Assembly: GCA_023258935.1 (NCBI GenBank)
Contig: JAHFRG010000011.1
Location: forward strand, 1 to 8,457
Source: Betaproteobacteria bacterium
GTDB taxonomy: Bacteria > Pseudomonadota > Gammaproteobacteria > Burkholderiales > JAHFRG01
Length of the DNA stretch: 8,457 nucleotides
Direction: 5' to 3'
Made by a program: the position numbers and the translations under genes. The stretch's first letter is position 1. The number at the start of each line of letters is the position of its first letter. Positions 1 through 6,400 of the stretch are shown here, piece by piece. The notes under the pieces were generated by a model. The model worked only from the letters and a program-made list of their open reading frames with translations, did not search any database and was not told where the DNA came from.

Positions 1-570
1 GAACATGCCAGCGATCACGCGAAAGCCGTGAGCGGTGAGAATAAGCGCAAGTTGAGCCAGGACTAAAACAAAGAGTGGCGACAGATCCACATTTCCAACC
101 GGGGGGATGAGGCGCTGAAAAGGACGCAGAAACGGCCGGGTGAGGCTGTTAAACAGCGGCGCGAGCGGTGCATAAGGATTGGTCCAGCTCATCAATACCT
201 GAACGATGACGCACACAATCAGCAAGTAAATGCTGTATTTCAGGATTTCCAGAGCAGCGAGCGTCAATAAAACACCGGTAGCCACTCCTGGTGCGCCGGC
301 GAAAACGAATCCTTTGAGCCAGTAAATCAGCAACAGCAACAACGCTTGTATGGCCCAGGCGGGAATAAGACTTGCCAGGTCCAGACCAAACAAACCGGGG
401 ATCACGCGCCGCGCCGGGCGAACCAGCCAGTCGGTAACCGCCACCACAAATTCTCCCACCGGATTGCGAAACGAGGTTTTGAGCAACTGCATGTAAAAAC
501 GCAGAAGCAGTGCGAAAGTGAGCAGCCCGATTGCGGTTTCCAGGAGAAATTGCAGTGCCTGGCCCAGCAT
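1..570 (-). CDS. yggT: YggT family integral membrane protein, C-terminus cut by window edge
   Basis: Translating the minus strand from the ATG at 570 gives 190 codons open to base 1 with no stop, so the 3' end lies outside the window. YggT proteins are usually about 180-200 residues, so little is probably missing. Two YGGT repeats are visible. The first has a hydrophobic helix (about 10-30) followed by KTSFRNPVGEF and RPARRVIPGL; the second has a helix (about 97-127), then SWTNPYAPLAPLFNSLTRPF and RPFQRLIPPVG, then a final helix (about 163-182). Another helix lies near 70-90. The family is an inner-membrane protein of uncertain role; osmotic tolerance and links to cell-division or septum functions have been proposed for homologues. 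The start lies 2 bases after the proC stop with only a weak GGCGGA ribosome site, so translation is probably coupled to proC. Identification is from the repeated motifs and the proC-yggT neighbourhood. Confidence 0.9.
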   Translation of the reverse strand, partial: MLGQALQFLLETAIGLLTFALLLRFYMQLLKTSFRNPVGEFVVAVTDWLVRPARRVIPGLFGLDLASLIPAWAIQALLLLLIYWLKGFVFAGAPGVATGVLLTLAALEILKYSIYLLIVCVIVQVLMSWTNPYAPLAPLFNSLTRPFLRPFQRLIPPVGNVDLSPLFVLVLAQLALILTAHGFRVIAGMF

Positions 571-572
571 GT

Positions 573-1388
573 TTAATCCGCCTTGCCGAATTCATCTCCG
601 AGTTCGCGCGAACGCTCTTGCGCAGCACGGATGGCGTTGGTGATGTGCCGCTGCAACTGGGCCTGCTCCATGATGGAAATCGCGCGCTCGGTGGTTCCGC
701 CCTTGGAAGTGACGCGTTGACGCAAGGTTTGCGCATCTTCGGTTCCATGCTTCGCAAGTTTCACTGCGCCGGCGAAAGTATCAAGGCTTAACTGCTTGGC
801 TTGTTGCGCGTCAAGGCCGAGTTCTTGCGCCGCGCACTGCAGCGCTTCGATGAAATAAAAAACATAGGCCGGGCCGCTGCCTGAGACCGCGGTTATCGCA
901 TCCATTTGTTCTTCGCTATTAAGCCATAAGGTTGAGCCCACTGCGGCAAGAATCGCTTCGGCTTGCCGTTTTTCAGCTGGCGTGACCGGAGGCATAGCGT
1001 AGAGGCCGGAGATTCCGGCGCCTACCAGCGCCGGCGTGTTCGGCATGACCCGCACTACCCGGGAATAGCCACCCAGCCAACGCGACAAATCGCGGGTGCG
1101 GATGCCCGCGGCGATGGAGATTACAATCTGGTTTTTCAGCAGCACTTTGAGCGCCAGCGCGACCTCGCGCAATTGCTGCGGTTTGACCGCGAGAATAATA
1201 ATGTCGCTGCCGGCACAGCCTTGCGGCAAATCGGCGTATGCAGTAACACCAAAACTGCGTTGTATGGTATTTCTTGCGTTTGCGGAAATCTCAACTACGC
1301 GTAATGAAGAAGCTGCCCGGCCTTGTTGCAACAGTCCGCCGATCAAGGCACTTGCCATGTTGCCGCCGCCGATGAAGGTGACGTTCAT
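573..1388 (-). CDS. proC: Pyrroline-5-carboxylate reductase
   Basis: This enzyme catalyses the NAD(P)H-dependent reduction of 1-pyrroline-5-carboxylate to L-proline in the cytosol, the last step of proline synthesis. The 271-residue product has the usual family length. It starts with a Rossmann fold (FIGGGNM, residues 5-11) and continues with AVKP (67-70) and VMPNTPA (114-120). The C-terminal dimerisation and substrate domain carries AVSGSGPAYVF (167-177) and the signature TSKGGTTERAI (227-237). All expected motifs are intact. The ATG at 1388 is preceded by AGGATGAG as ribosome site. That site is also one arm of an inverted repeat with the intergenic sequence upstream. The stop codon is 2 bases from yggT, so the two form an operon. 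Upstream on the same strand is the SRPBCC gene (49-base gap), beyond which lies yggS. Confidence 0.97.
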   Translation of the reverse strand: MNVTFIGGGNMASALIGGLLQQGRAASSLRVVEISANARNTIQRSFGVTAYADLPQGCAGSDIIILAVKPQQLREVALALKVLLKNQIVISIAAGIRTRDLSRWLGGYSRVVRVMPNTPALVGAGISGLYAMPPVTPAEKRQAEAILAAVGSTLWLNSEEQMDAITAVSGSGPAYVFYFIEALQCAAQELGLDAQQAKQLSLDTFAGAVKLAKHGTEDAQTLRQRVTSKGGTTERAISIMEQAQLQRHITNAIRAAQERSRELGDEFGKAD

Positions 1389-1392
1389 GGCC

Positions 1393-1429
1393 TCATCCTA
1401 AAGCCGCACGCGGGTGCCCGCAAGGATGA
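1393..1429 (-). promoter_or_regulatory. Inverted repeat in the proC leader covering its ribosome site
   Basis: On the minus strand TCATCCT (1429-1423) is perfectly complementary to AGGATGA (1399-1393), and the latter is the ribosome-binding sequence of proC. Between the arms lies a second GC-rich palindrome, GCGGG-CA-CCCGC (1421-1410), which would fold with at least four unpaired loop bases. The bases are directly visible; folding and any regulatory effect are inferred. The structure has no following U tract, so it is not a typical intrinsic terminator for the upstream SRPBCC gene. Confidence 0.35.
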
Positions 1430-1437
1430 TTCTTCGG

Positions 1438-1986
1438 TCAACCACCTTCGGCGAGTTTCTTGAGATTATCCAATCCGGCTTTGTACACTGCATTGATGGT
1501 TTTGGTCGCGGTGGCATCGTCTTCGCCAGCAGGGGGATTAGCCAGCGGGGATTTGCGCTGGAACTTGCCGTACCACTCGACCACCGAGCCGCCGTCCTTG
1601 CCGGGTTTCACCCTGATGGTGGAAATGTAATTGCTCACCGGTAGCACGCCTTCAATGATGCTGTACTTGAAGCTCATGCCTTTACTATTATAGCGCAACA
1701 GTTTTTCCTTGATGGTGCCGCCATCTTGCAGGGTCAGGAGGCGTGTCGCACCTTTTTTATTATTGGTACCGCTCAGGATTTCGCTTTTCGCCACCGCGGG
1801 GTGCCAGGTGTTGAGCCCGTTGAAATCGCTGATCCTGCTCCATACCGCTTCAGGCGGGGCCTTGATATCGATAGTTTGTGTGACAGTCAGTTTAGGCAGC
1901 TTGATCGGTTGCGGGGTTTTTGCTCCCAGGCTGACAAGCGGCAACGCCAGGAACAGGGTCAGCAGCGGCATGATAATTTTTTTCAT
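1438..1986 (-). CDS. Secreted SRPBCC-fold protein, MxaD-like
   Basis: The 182-residue product begins with a clear Sec signal peptide: MKK, a hydrophobic core (about 5-20) and a probable signal peptidase I site after LGA (residue 22), so the mature protein is expected in the periplasm. The rest resembles the SRPBCC (START/Bet v1-like, polyketide-cyclase-2) fold. It has a first strand TIDIKAPPEAVW (38-49), the helix segment SDFNGLNTWHPAV (53-65), strands around TRLLTLQDGGTIKEKLL (81-97), YSIIEGVLPVSNYISTI (108-124) and a long C-terminal helix (about 158-180). The DFNGL-WHP segment and the signal peptide recall MxaD-like proteins, which in methylotrophs are linked to methanol dehydrogenase, but no methanol genes are visible here. 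The ligand and function are unknown. It lies between yggS and proC on their strand. The ATG at 1986 follows an ACGGAG ribosome site. Fold assignment is fairly sure; the MxaD relation is only a resemblance. Confidence 0.85.
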   Translation of the reverse strand: MKKIIMPLLTLFLALPLVSLGAKTPQPIKLPKLTVTQTIDIKAPPEAVWSRISDFNGLNTWHPAVAKSEILSGTNNKKGATRLLTLQDGGTIKEKLLRYNSKGMSFKYSIIEGVLPVSNYISTIRVKPGKDGGSVVEWYGKFQRKSPLANPPAGEDDATATKTINAVYKAGLDNLKKLAEGG

Positions 1987-2032
1987 TTATGGAGCTCCGT
2001 TGAAGGTTGGGATACGACTCGGGACCGCTATG

Positions 2033-2062
2033 AGTATAGGGTTTGAAGCAGGAGTTGCGCAA
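2033..2062 (-). promoter_or_regulatory. Candidate sigma-70 promoter for the SRPBCC gene
   Basis: On the minus strand TTGCGC (2062-2057) and TATACT (2038-2033) are separated by 18 bases. The -10 box matches five of six consensus positions; the -35 box only three of six. It would start transcription about 40 bases before the SRPBCC start codon, in the 79-base gap after yggS, and would allow that gene and proC-yggT to be expressed independently of yggS. Called by eye only. Confidence 0.35.
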
Positions 2063-2065
2063 GTA

Positions 2066-2770
2066 TTATTCCGGTCCGCGACCCGAGGACTTGCGATTGC
2101 CGAAAATGGCGGTTCCCACGCGCACGATAGTCGCGCCTTCCAAAATAGCAGCTTCCAGATCCTGCGACATACCCATGGAAAGCGTATCCAGCAAATTGCC
2201 TTCTGCTGCTAACGCGTCTTTCAGCTCGCGCAGTTGCCTGAACCGGCTGCGTTGCAATTCGAAGTCAGAGGTGGGTTGCGGGATCGCCATCAATCCGCGC
2301 AGTTGCAGCCGCGGCAGTGTCTGCACGTATTTTGCAAGCGACACCAACTCCTCTGGCGCGACCCCGCTTTTGCTGGCTTCGCCGCTTATGTTGACCTGGA
2401 TGCACACTTGCAACGGTGGCCACCCTGCCGGCCTAGCCTGAGACAAGCGCTCGGCGATATTGCTGCGACCTACGCTGTGTACCCACGAAAAATGTTCAGC
2501 GATCAACCGCGCTTTGTTGCTCTGAATGGGTCCAATGAAATGCCATTCCAGCGGCAGGCTTTTGAGTGCGAGAATTTTTTCCAGGCCTTCTTGCGCGTAA
2601 CTTTCGCCGAAAAAGTTTTGTCCGGCGCGGTATGCTTCCTCGATTTTGGACGCCGGAAAAGCCTTACTTACCGCGACCAGTTGTATCTCTTGCGGCGGCC
2701 GGTGGGCAGCTTTGGCGCACGTTGCAATGCGCTCCTTAACAGCTTGCAAAGCCGAAGCGATTGTGGTCAT
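2066..2770 (-). CDS. yggS: YggS/PLPBP family pyridoxal-phosphate homeostasis protein
   Basis: A cytosolic PLP-binding protein of the alanine-racemase-like TIM-barrel fold. The family has no known catalytic activity but buffers or delivers PLP and affects vitamin B6, amino-acid and keto-acid balance. The 234-residue product has the usual length. The PLP lysine is in LVAVSK (31-36, Lys36, the same number as in E. coli YggS). Further family motifs are FFGESYAQEG (53-62), HFIGPIQSNK (77-86), VHSVGRSN (97-104), QVNISGEASKSG (125-136), LRGLMAIP (157-164) and, in the phosphate-binding part, LSMGMSQDLEAAI (197-209) and RVGTAIFGNR (217-226). The ATG at 2770 aligns with the N-terminus of known members, but no good ribosome site precedes it. 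It is divergent from pilT, an arrangement common in proteobacteria, and is followed on its strand by the SRPBCC gene and proC. Confidence 0.96.
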   Translation of the reverse strand: MTTIASALQAVKERIATCAKAAHRPPQEIQLVAVSKAFPASKIEEAYRAGQNFFGESYAQEGLEKILALKSLPLEWHFIGPIQSNKARLIAEHFSWVHSVGRSNIAERLSQARPAGWPPLQVCIQVNISGEASKSGVAPEELVSLAKYVQTLPRLQLRGLMAIPQPTSDFELQRSRFRQLRELKDALAAEGNLLDTLSMGMSQDLEAAILEGATIVRVGTAIFGNRKSSGRGPE

Positions 2771-2773
2771 AAT
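2744..2773 (+). promoter_or_regulatory. Candidate sigma-70 promoter for pilT
   Basis: TTGCAA (2744-2749) and CATAAT (2768-2773) are separated by 18 bases on the plus strand. The -35 box matches four and the -10 box five of six consensus positions. It lies over the first codons of divergent yggS. Transcription would begin near 2780 and give pilT a leader of about 90 bases containing the repeats at 2785-2844. Assigned by eye, not tested. Confidence 0.35.
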
Positions 2774-2784
2774 GGTTTAATAAA

Positions 2785-2819
2785 GGAGCAGAAAATAGCA
2801 TTAAATCTGGGAGCAGAAA
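2785..2819 (+). repeat. 10-base direct repeat between yggS and pilT
   Basis: GGAGCAGAAA occurs perfectly at 2785-2794 and again at 2810-2819, a start-to-start distance of 25 bases. The flanking bases differ. In a 97-base divergent spacer this could be a pair of binding sites or a chance duplication; the sequence does not decide. Confidence 0.5.
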
Positions 2820-2844
2820 GCAGCTCCCGCCGTCTTGCTCCCAG
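2807..2844 (+). promoter_or_regulatory. Inverted repeat with alternative pairing upstream of pilT
   Basis: CTGGGAGCA (2807-2815) is perfectly complementary to TGCTCCCAG (2836-2844), giving a 9-base-pair stem with a 20-base loop. Within that loop GCTCCC (2823-2828) can pair instead with the same GGGAGC (2809-2814) across an 8-base loop. The two hairpins exclude each other. The pilT ribosome site at 2857-2861 lies 12 bases downstream and stays free in both. The pairing is seen in the sequence; any function, on RNA or as a protein-binding DNA palindrome for either divergent gene, is inferred. Confidence 0.4.
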
Positions 2845-2867
2845 CGTTCACATCTCGAGGGATTATA

Positions 2868-3908
2868 ATGGATATAGCTGAATTGCTGGCTTTCGCCGTC
2901 AAGAACAAGGCATCTGACCTGCATTTGTCGGCGGGGCTGCCGCCGATGATCCGCGTGCTGGGAGACATCCGCCGCATCAATTTGCCGCCGTTGGAGCACA
3001 AGGAAGTGCACGGCATGATGTACGACATCATGAATGACAGCCAACGCAAGTTCTACGAAGAAAATCTCGAGTGCGATTTCTCATTCGCAATTCCCAACCT
3101 GGCGCGCTTCAGGGTCAATGCCTTCGTGCATAACCGCGGCGCCGGCGCAGCGATGCGGACCATTCCTACCAAAGTGCAGACTCTCGAAGAACTGCATTTC
3201 CCTAAAATTTTTGCAGATATCGTCGACCAGCCGCGCGGCTTGGTCCTGGTAACCGGACCCACAGGCTGCGGCAAGTCCACCACGCTCGCGGCGATGGTCA
3301 ACCACATCAATGAGACCAACTACGGGCACATCCTGACGGTGGAAGACCCTATTGAGTTCGTGCATGAGAGCAAGAGGTGCCTGATCAACCAGCGCGAAGT
3401 CGGGCCGCATACCTTGAGTTTTGCCAATGCGCTGCGCTCCGCCCTGCGCGAAGACCCGGACATCATCTTGGTCGGCGAGATGCGCGATCTGGAAACCATC
3501 CGCCTGACCTTGACCGCGGCCGAAACCGGGCACTTGGCGTTAGGCACGGTGCACACCAGTTCCGCCGCCAAGACGATAGACCGCCTTATTGACGTGTTCC
3601 CGGGGGAAGAAAAAGAAATGGTGCGCTCCATGCTGTCGGAATCGTTGCGCGCGGTGATTTCGCAAAATCTGCTCAAAACCCAGGACGGCAGCGGGCGTGT
3701 GGCGGCGCATGAAATCATGATTGCGACGCCTGCGATTCGCAACCTGATCCGCGAGAACAAGGTGGCACAAATGTACTCGGCAATTCAAACCGGACAAAAC
3801 GTAGGCATGCAGACCCTCGATCAAAGCCTGATGGAACTAATTAAGCGCGGTGTCGTGACCCCAGGCGAAGCGCGCTCCAGAGCGACAAACAAGGATATGT
3901 TTTTCTGA
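2868..3908 (+). CDS. pilT: Type IV pilus retraction ATPase PilT
   Basis: Cytoplasmic hexameric secretion-type ATPase that binds the inner-membrane platform of the type IV pilus and drives pilin depolymerisation, giving twitching motility and DNA uptake. The 346-residue product has the normal length. The N-terminal PAS-like domain includes ASDLHLSAGLPP (15-26). The RecA-like domain has Walker A GPTGCGKST (130-138, Lys136), the Asp box TVEDPIEF (158-165), Walker B DIILVGEMRD (198-207, catalytic Glu204) and the His box with His222 and His229. The retraction motif AIRNLIRE (289-296) is intact, as in active PilT. Key residues fall at the numbers known for the Pseudomonas aeruginosa enzyme. The ATG at 2868 is chosen because GAGGG (2857-2861) precedes it by 6 bases and the protein then begins like other PilTs; an in-frame TTG at 2835 would add 11 unconserved residues. 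pilU follows after 30 bases, probably co-transcribed. Confidence 0.98.
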   Translation: MDIAELLAFAVKNKASDLHLSAGLPPMIRVLGDIRRINLPPLEHKEVHGMMYDIMNDSQRKFYEENLECDFSFAIPNLARFRVNAFVHNRGAGAAMRTIPTKVQTLEELHFPKIFADIVDQPRGLVLVTGPTGCGKSTTLAAMVNHINETNYGHILTVEDPIEFVHESKRCLINQREVGPHTLSFANALRSALREDPDIILVGEMRDLETIRLTLTAAETGHLALGTVHTSSAAKTIDRLIDVFPGEEKEMVRSMLSESLRAVISQNLLKTQDGSGRVAAHEIMIATPAIRNLIRENKVAQMYSAIQTGQNVGMQTLDQSLMELIKRGVVTPGEARSRATNKDMFF

Positions 3909-3938
3909 TAAGAGGCGACGCATTTTTGCAAGGAGCGG

Positions 3939-5078
3939 ATGATGGAACGAGAGCAAGCAATAAAATTCACGCATGATCTGCTGCGCCTCATGATCGGCAA
4001 AAAAGCCTCCGATCTGTTCCTTACCGTCGGCTTCCCGCCGGCGATCAAGGTGGATGGCAAGGTGAAACCGGTTTCCAACCAGACGTTGACGCCGCAGCAT
4101 ACCCAGGAATTCGCACGTGCGCTGATGAATGACAGACAGGCGCAGGAATTCGAAACCACCAAGGAGTGCAATTTCGCAATCAGCCCGCCGGGGGTCGGCC
4201 GTTTTCGCGTCAACGCTTTCGTGCAGCAGAGCCGAGTCGGCCTGGTGCTGCGTACCATCACCACCACCATTCCTAATTTTGAGGAACTCAACCTGCCGCC
4301 AGTGCTGAAAGATATCGCCATGAGCAAGCGGGGAATCGTGGTTTTTGTGGGCGGCACCGGCTGCGGCAAATCCACGTCACTCGCGGCGATGGTCGGCTTC
4401 CGAAACGAAAACAGCTACGGCCATATCATTACCATCGAGGACCCGGTGGAGTTCGTGCACGATCACAAGAATTGCATCATCACCCAGCGCGAAGTCGGCG
4501 TAGACACCGACAACTGGTTTGCTGCACTGAAAAACACCCTGCGTCAGGCCCCGGATGTGATACTGATCGGTGAAATCCGCGACCGCGATACCATGGAATA
4601 CGCGCTCGCCTTCGCGGAAACCGGCCACTTGGCCATGTCTACACTGCACGCCAACAGCTCCAACCAGGCGCTGGACCGGATTATCAATTTTTTCCCTGAA
4701 GAGCGCAGACAGCAATTACTCATGGATTTATCATTGAATCTCCGCGCCTTCGTCTCGCAACGCCTGATTCCGAGAAAAGAAGGCAAGGGGCGCGTCGCCG
4801 CGGTCGAAATCATGCTGAACTCACCGCTGATATCCGACCTGATTTTCAAAGGCGAGGTGCAGGAGATTAAGGAAATCATGTCGAGATCGCGCGAGTTGGG
4901 AATGCAGACTTTCGACCAGTCCCTGTATGATCTGTACGAATCGGGGCAGATCAGCTACGAGGATGCGCTGAGAAACGCCGACTCGGTGAACGACTTGCGC
5001 TTGAAAATCAAGCTGCACGGAGCGGAGGCGAAAGACAAGGATATCATGTCGGGCATCGACCATCTCAACATCGTTTAG
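3939..5078 (+). CDS. pilU: PilT-dependent retraction ATPase PilU
   Basis: Paralogue of PilT that works with it as an accessory retraction motor of the type IV pilus; in studied species PilU needs PilT for function and adds force. The 379-residue product has the usual PilU length, with a C-terminal tail beyond the PilT core (about 345-379). Visible motifs are KASDLFLTVGFPP (22-34), Walker A GGTGCGKST (138-146, Lys144), Asp box TIEDPVEF (165-172), Walker B DVILIGEIRD (206-215, Glu212) and the His box with His230 and His237. Where PilT has AIRNLIRE this protein has LISDLIFKG (297-305), which separates PilU from PilT. Two ATGs stand in tandem at 3939 and 3942. The ribosome site AGGAG (3931-3935) leaves 3 bases to the first and 6 to the second, so translation may really begin at 3942. 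No terminator is seen between pilT and pilU. Confidence 0.97.
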   Translation: MMEREQAIKFTHDLLRLMIGKKASDLFLTVGFPPAIKVDGKVKPVSNQTLTPQHTQEFARALMNDRQAQEFETTKECNFAISPPGVGRFRVNAFVQQSRVGLVLRTITTTIPNFEELNLPPVLKDIAMSKRGIVVFVGGTGCGKSTSLAAMVGFRNENSYGHIITIEDPVEFVHDHKNCIITQREVGVDTDNWFAALKNTLRQAPDVILIGEIRDRDTMEYALAFAETGHLAMSTLHANSSNQALDRIINFFPEERRQQLLMDLSLNLRAFVSQRLIPRKEGKGRVAAVEIMLNSPLISDLIFKGEVQEIKEIMSRSRELGMQTFDQSLYDLYESGQISYEDALRNADSVNDLRLKIKLHGAEAKDKDIMSGIDHLNIV

Positions 5079-5205
5079 CGAAACTTCGTCTTCGGCTTCT
5101 ATACTTTGTTGCTCGCTGCTCCTGAATGCTCATGTATTGGCCACTCCGCTTCGGTTCAAGCTCGCGCCTCGTCTACAAGCAGAATACTGGTTTCGCTTTT
5201 CGCAC
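5079..5205. other. Spacer between convergent pilU and rlmL-like gene
   Basis: This 127-base stretch separates two genes that end toward each other. I find no ORF and no hairpin followed by a T tract that would serve as an intrinsic terminator on either strand. AGCGAAAC at 5077-5084 (starting in the pilU stop) and its complement GTTTCGCT at 5190-5197 bracket the spacer as an 8-base inverted pair. The interior is low in complexity, with repeated GCTCGC and GCTCC/GCTCA words (5111-5132, 5160-5165) and CTTCGG twice. It may be a dispersed intergenic repeat, but one copy cannot show that. Confidence 0.4.
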
Positions 5206-6372
5206 TTATTTAGTCTGCTGTTGTTTTTTGCGCATTGACCCCGCTACGATTTTGTACTCGAACAGACGGCATTCCAGCGCGCCGTTATAAAGCGGTGTTC
5301 GTTTTGAAGCGGCAAGTCCAATGAGTTTCGGTAACTGCGCATCCGCGCTAAACAGATAAACCTTCCAGCCCGCGAATTTCTTTTTGAGCATATCGCCGAG
5401 AAGGGGATAAAACTCTGCAAGCGCCTCACTTTCACCCATGCGTTCGCCATAAGGCGGGTTGGTGACCAGGATGCCTTGAAGGGCCGGCGCGGAAATTTCC
5501 AGCATGTTGGCCTGCTTCAACTGCACCGTGCCTTCAAGACCGGCGGCCGCGAGATTGGCGCGAGTTGTATCGAGCGCGCGACCGTAGAGGTCGCTGCCAT
5601 AAATCGGAAGGGAAACTTTTGGCTTTTGCCGCTTGATGCATTGGTCTGACTGTTGTTTCCAGCTGCGCGCGTCGAAATTTTGCAGTTTCTCAAAAGCAAA
5701 ATGCCGTTGCGCACCCGGCGCGATATCAAGCGATATCAACGCGGCTTCCAGCAAAAAGGTGCCGCTGCCGCACATCGGATCGAACAACGGTATTCCCGGC
5801 GACCAGCCGCTCAAGCGTAAAATACCCGCAGCCAGATTTTCACGCAATGGCGCATCTATCGTTTGCTTGCGCAAGCCACGCTTGAAAAGCGGCTCCCCGG
5901 TTGTATCGATGTACAGGGTTACGTTTTGCGCATCAAGAAAGGCATGGATGCGTATGTCTGGCTCATCCGTATCCACGCTGGGCCGCTTGCCGGCATGGGT
6001 GCGGAATACATCGCACACCGCATCCTTGATTCTAAGAGTGACGAAATCCAAACTGTTGAGAGGGCACCGGAGTGCGTCTACCTTGACGCGTATGGTGAGC
6101 GCCGGATCAAACCATGTTTCCCAAGCTACGGCGGACGCAACCTGGTAAACATCCTTTTCGTTCTGGTAGCGTTCGTGGGCAACTTGCCACAGCACGCGGC
6201 TGGCGATGCGGCTTTGCAGGTTGACCGTGTAACAAAGCCTGATATCCCCGCTGAAATGCACGCCGCCGTTGGCTATACATATTTCCGCGGCATTGAGCTC
6301 CCGCAGTTCTTGCGCCAGCACTGTTTCCAGGCCGCGCGGGCAAGGGGCGAAAAAATTCCAGGTTGGCATCAT
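5206..6372 (-). CDS. THUMP-domain class I SAM-dependent RNA methyltransferase (RlmL N-terminal type)
   Basis: Predicted to methylate a guanine N2 in 23S rRNA, by analogy with the N-terminal half of E. coli RlmL (m2G2445); the exact site here is not established. The 388-residue product has an N-terminal ferredoxin-like and THUMP region (about 1-155, beginning MPTWNFFAPCPRGLE) and an UPF0020-type Rossmann methyltransferase domain. Its SAM motif I is LFDPMCGSGTFLLEAAL (196-212), the acidic motif is GSDLYGRAL (259-267) and the catalytic motif NPPYGERMGE is at 305-314. It lacks the RlmK half that is fused in gammaproteobacteria. The start is taken at the ATG at 6372 (a second ATG follows at 6369). 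A TTG at 6408 is open in frame but adds 12 unconserved residues and would overlap the divergent ligase gene. No strong ribosome site is seen before either ATG. The lysine/glutamine-rich C-terminus (RKKQQQTK) may contact RNA. Confidence 0.92.
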   Translation of the reverse strand: MMPTWNFFAPCPRGLETVLAQELRELNAAEICIANGGVHFSGDIRLCYTVNLQSRIASRVLWQVAHERYQNEKDVYQVASAVAWETWFDPALTIRVKVDALRCPLNSLDFVTLRIKDAVCDVFRTHAGKRPSVDTDEPDIRIHAFLDAQNVTLYIDTTGEPLFKRGLRKQTIDAPLRENLAAGILRLSGWSPGIPLFDPMCGSGTFLLEAALISLDIAPGAQRHFAFEKLQNFDARSWKQQSDQCIKRQKPKVSLPIYGSDLYGRALDTTRANLAAAGLEGTVQLKQANMLEISAPALQGILVTNPPYGERMGESEALAEFYPLLGDMLKKKFAGWKVYLFSADAQLPKLIGLAASKRTPLYNGALECRLFEYKIVAGSMRKKQQQTK

Positions 6373-6400
6373 GGTGGAGTGAAATAGTACACTAGGGTGA

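Noticed and set aside
149..757. 202-codon minus-strand reading frame overlapping yggT and proC
   Set aside because: It is out of frame with both genes, rich in Arg, Ser and Pro, and has no domain-like pattern; the true frames give recognisable YggT and ProC.
1410..1421. GCGGG-CA-CCCGC palindrome as an intrinsic terminator after the SRPBCC gene
   Set aside because: No U tract follows on the minus strand; it is followed directly by the proC ribosome site.
2835..2867. Upstream TTG start for pilT adding 11 residues
   Set aside because: The added residues do not match PilT N-termini and the ribosome site GAGGG at 2857-2861 is placed for the ATG at 2868.
2864..2869. Perfect TATAAT box before pilT
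   Set aside because: It overlaps the pilT start codon, so a transcript from it would begin inside the gene; no matching -35 box serves another gene.
3320..3760. 146-codon antisense frame in pilT, with similar ones in pilU
   Set aside because: Shadow frames made by codon bias opposite conserved ATPase motifs; their products show no coherent domains.
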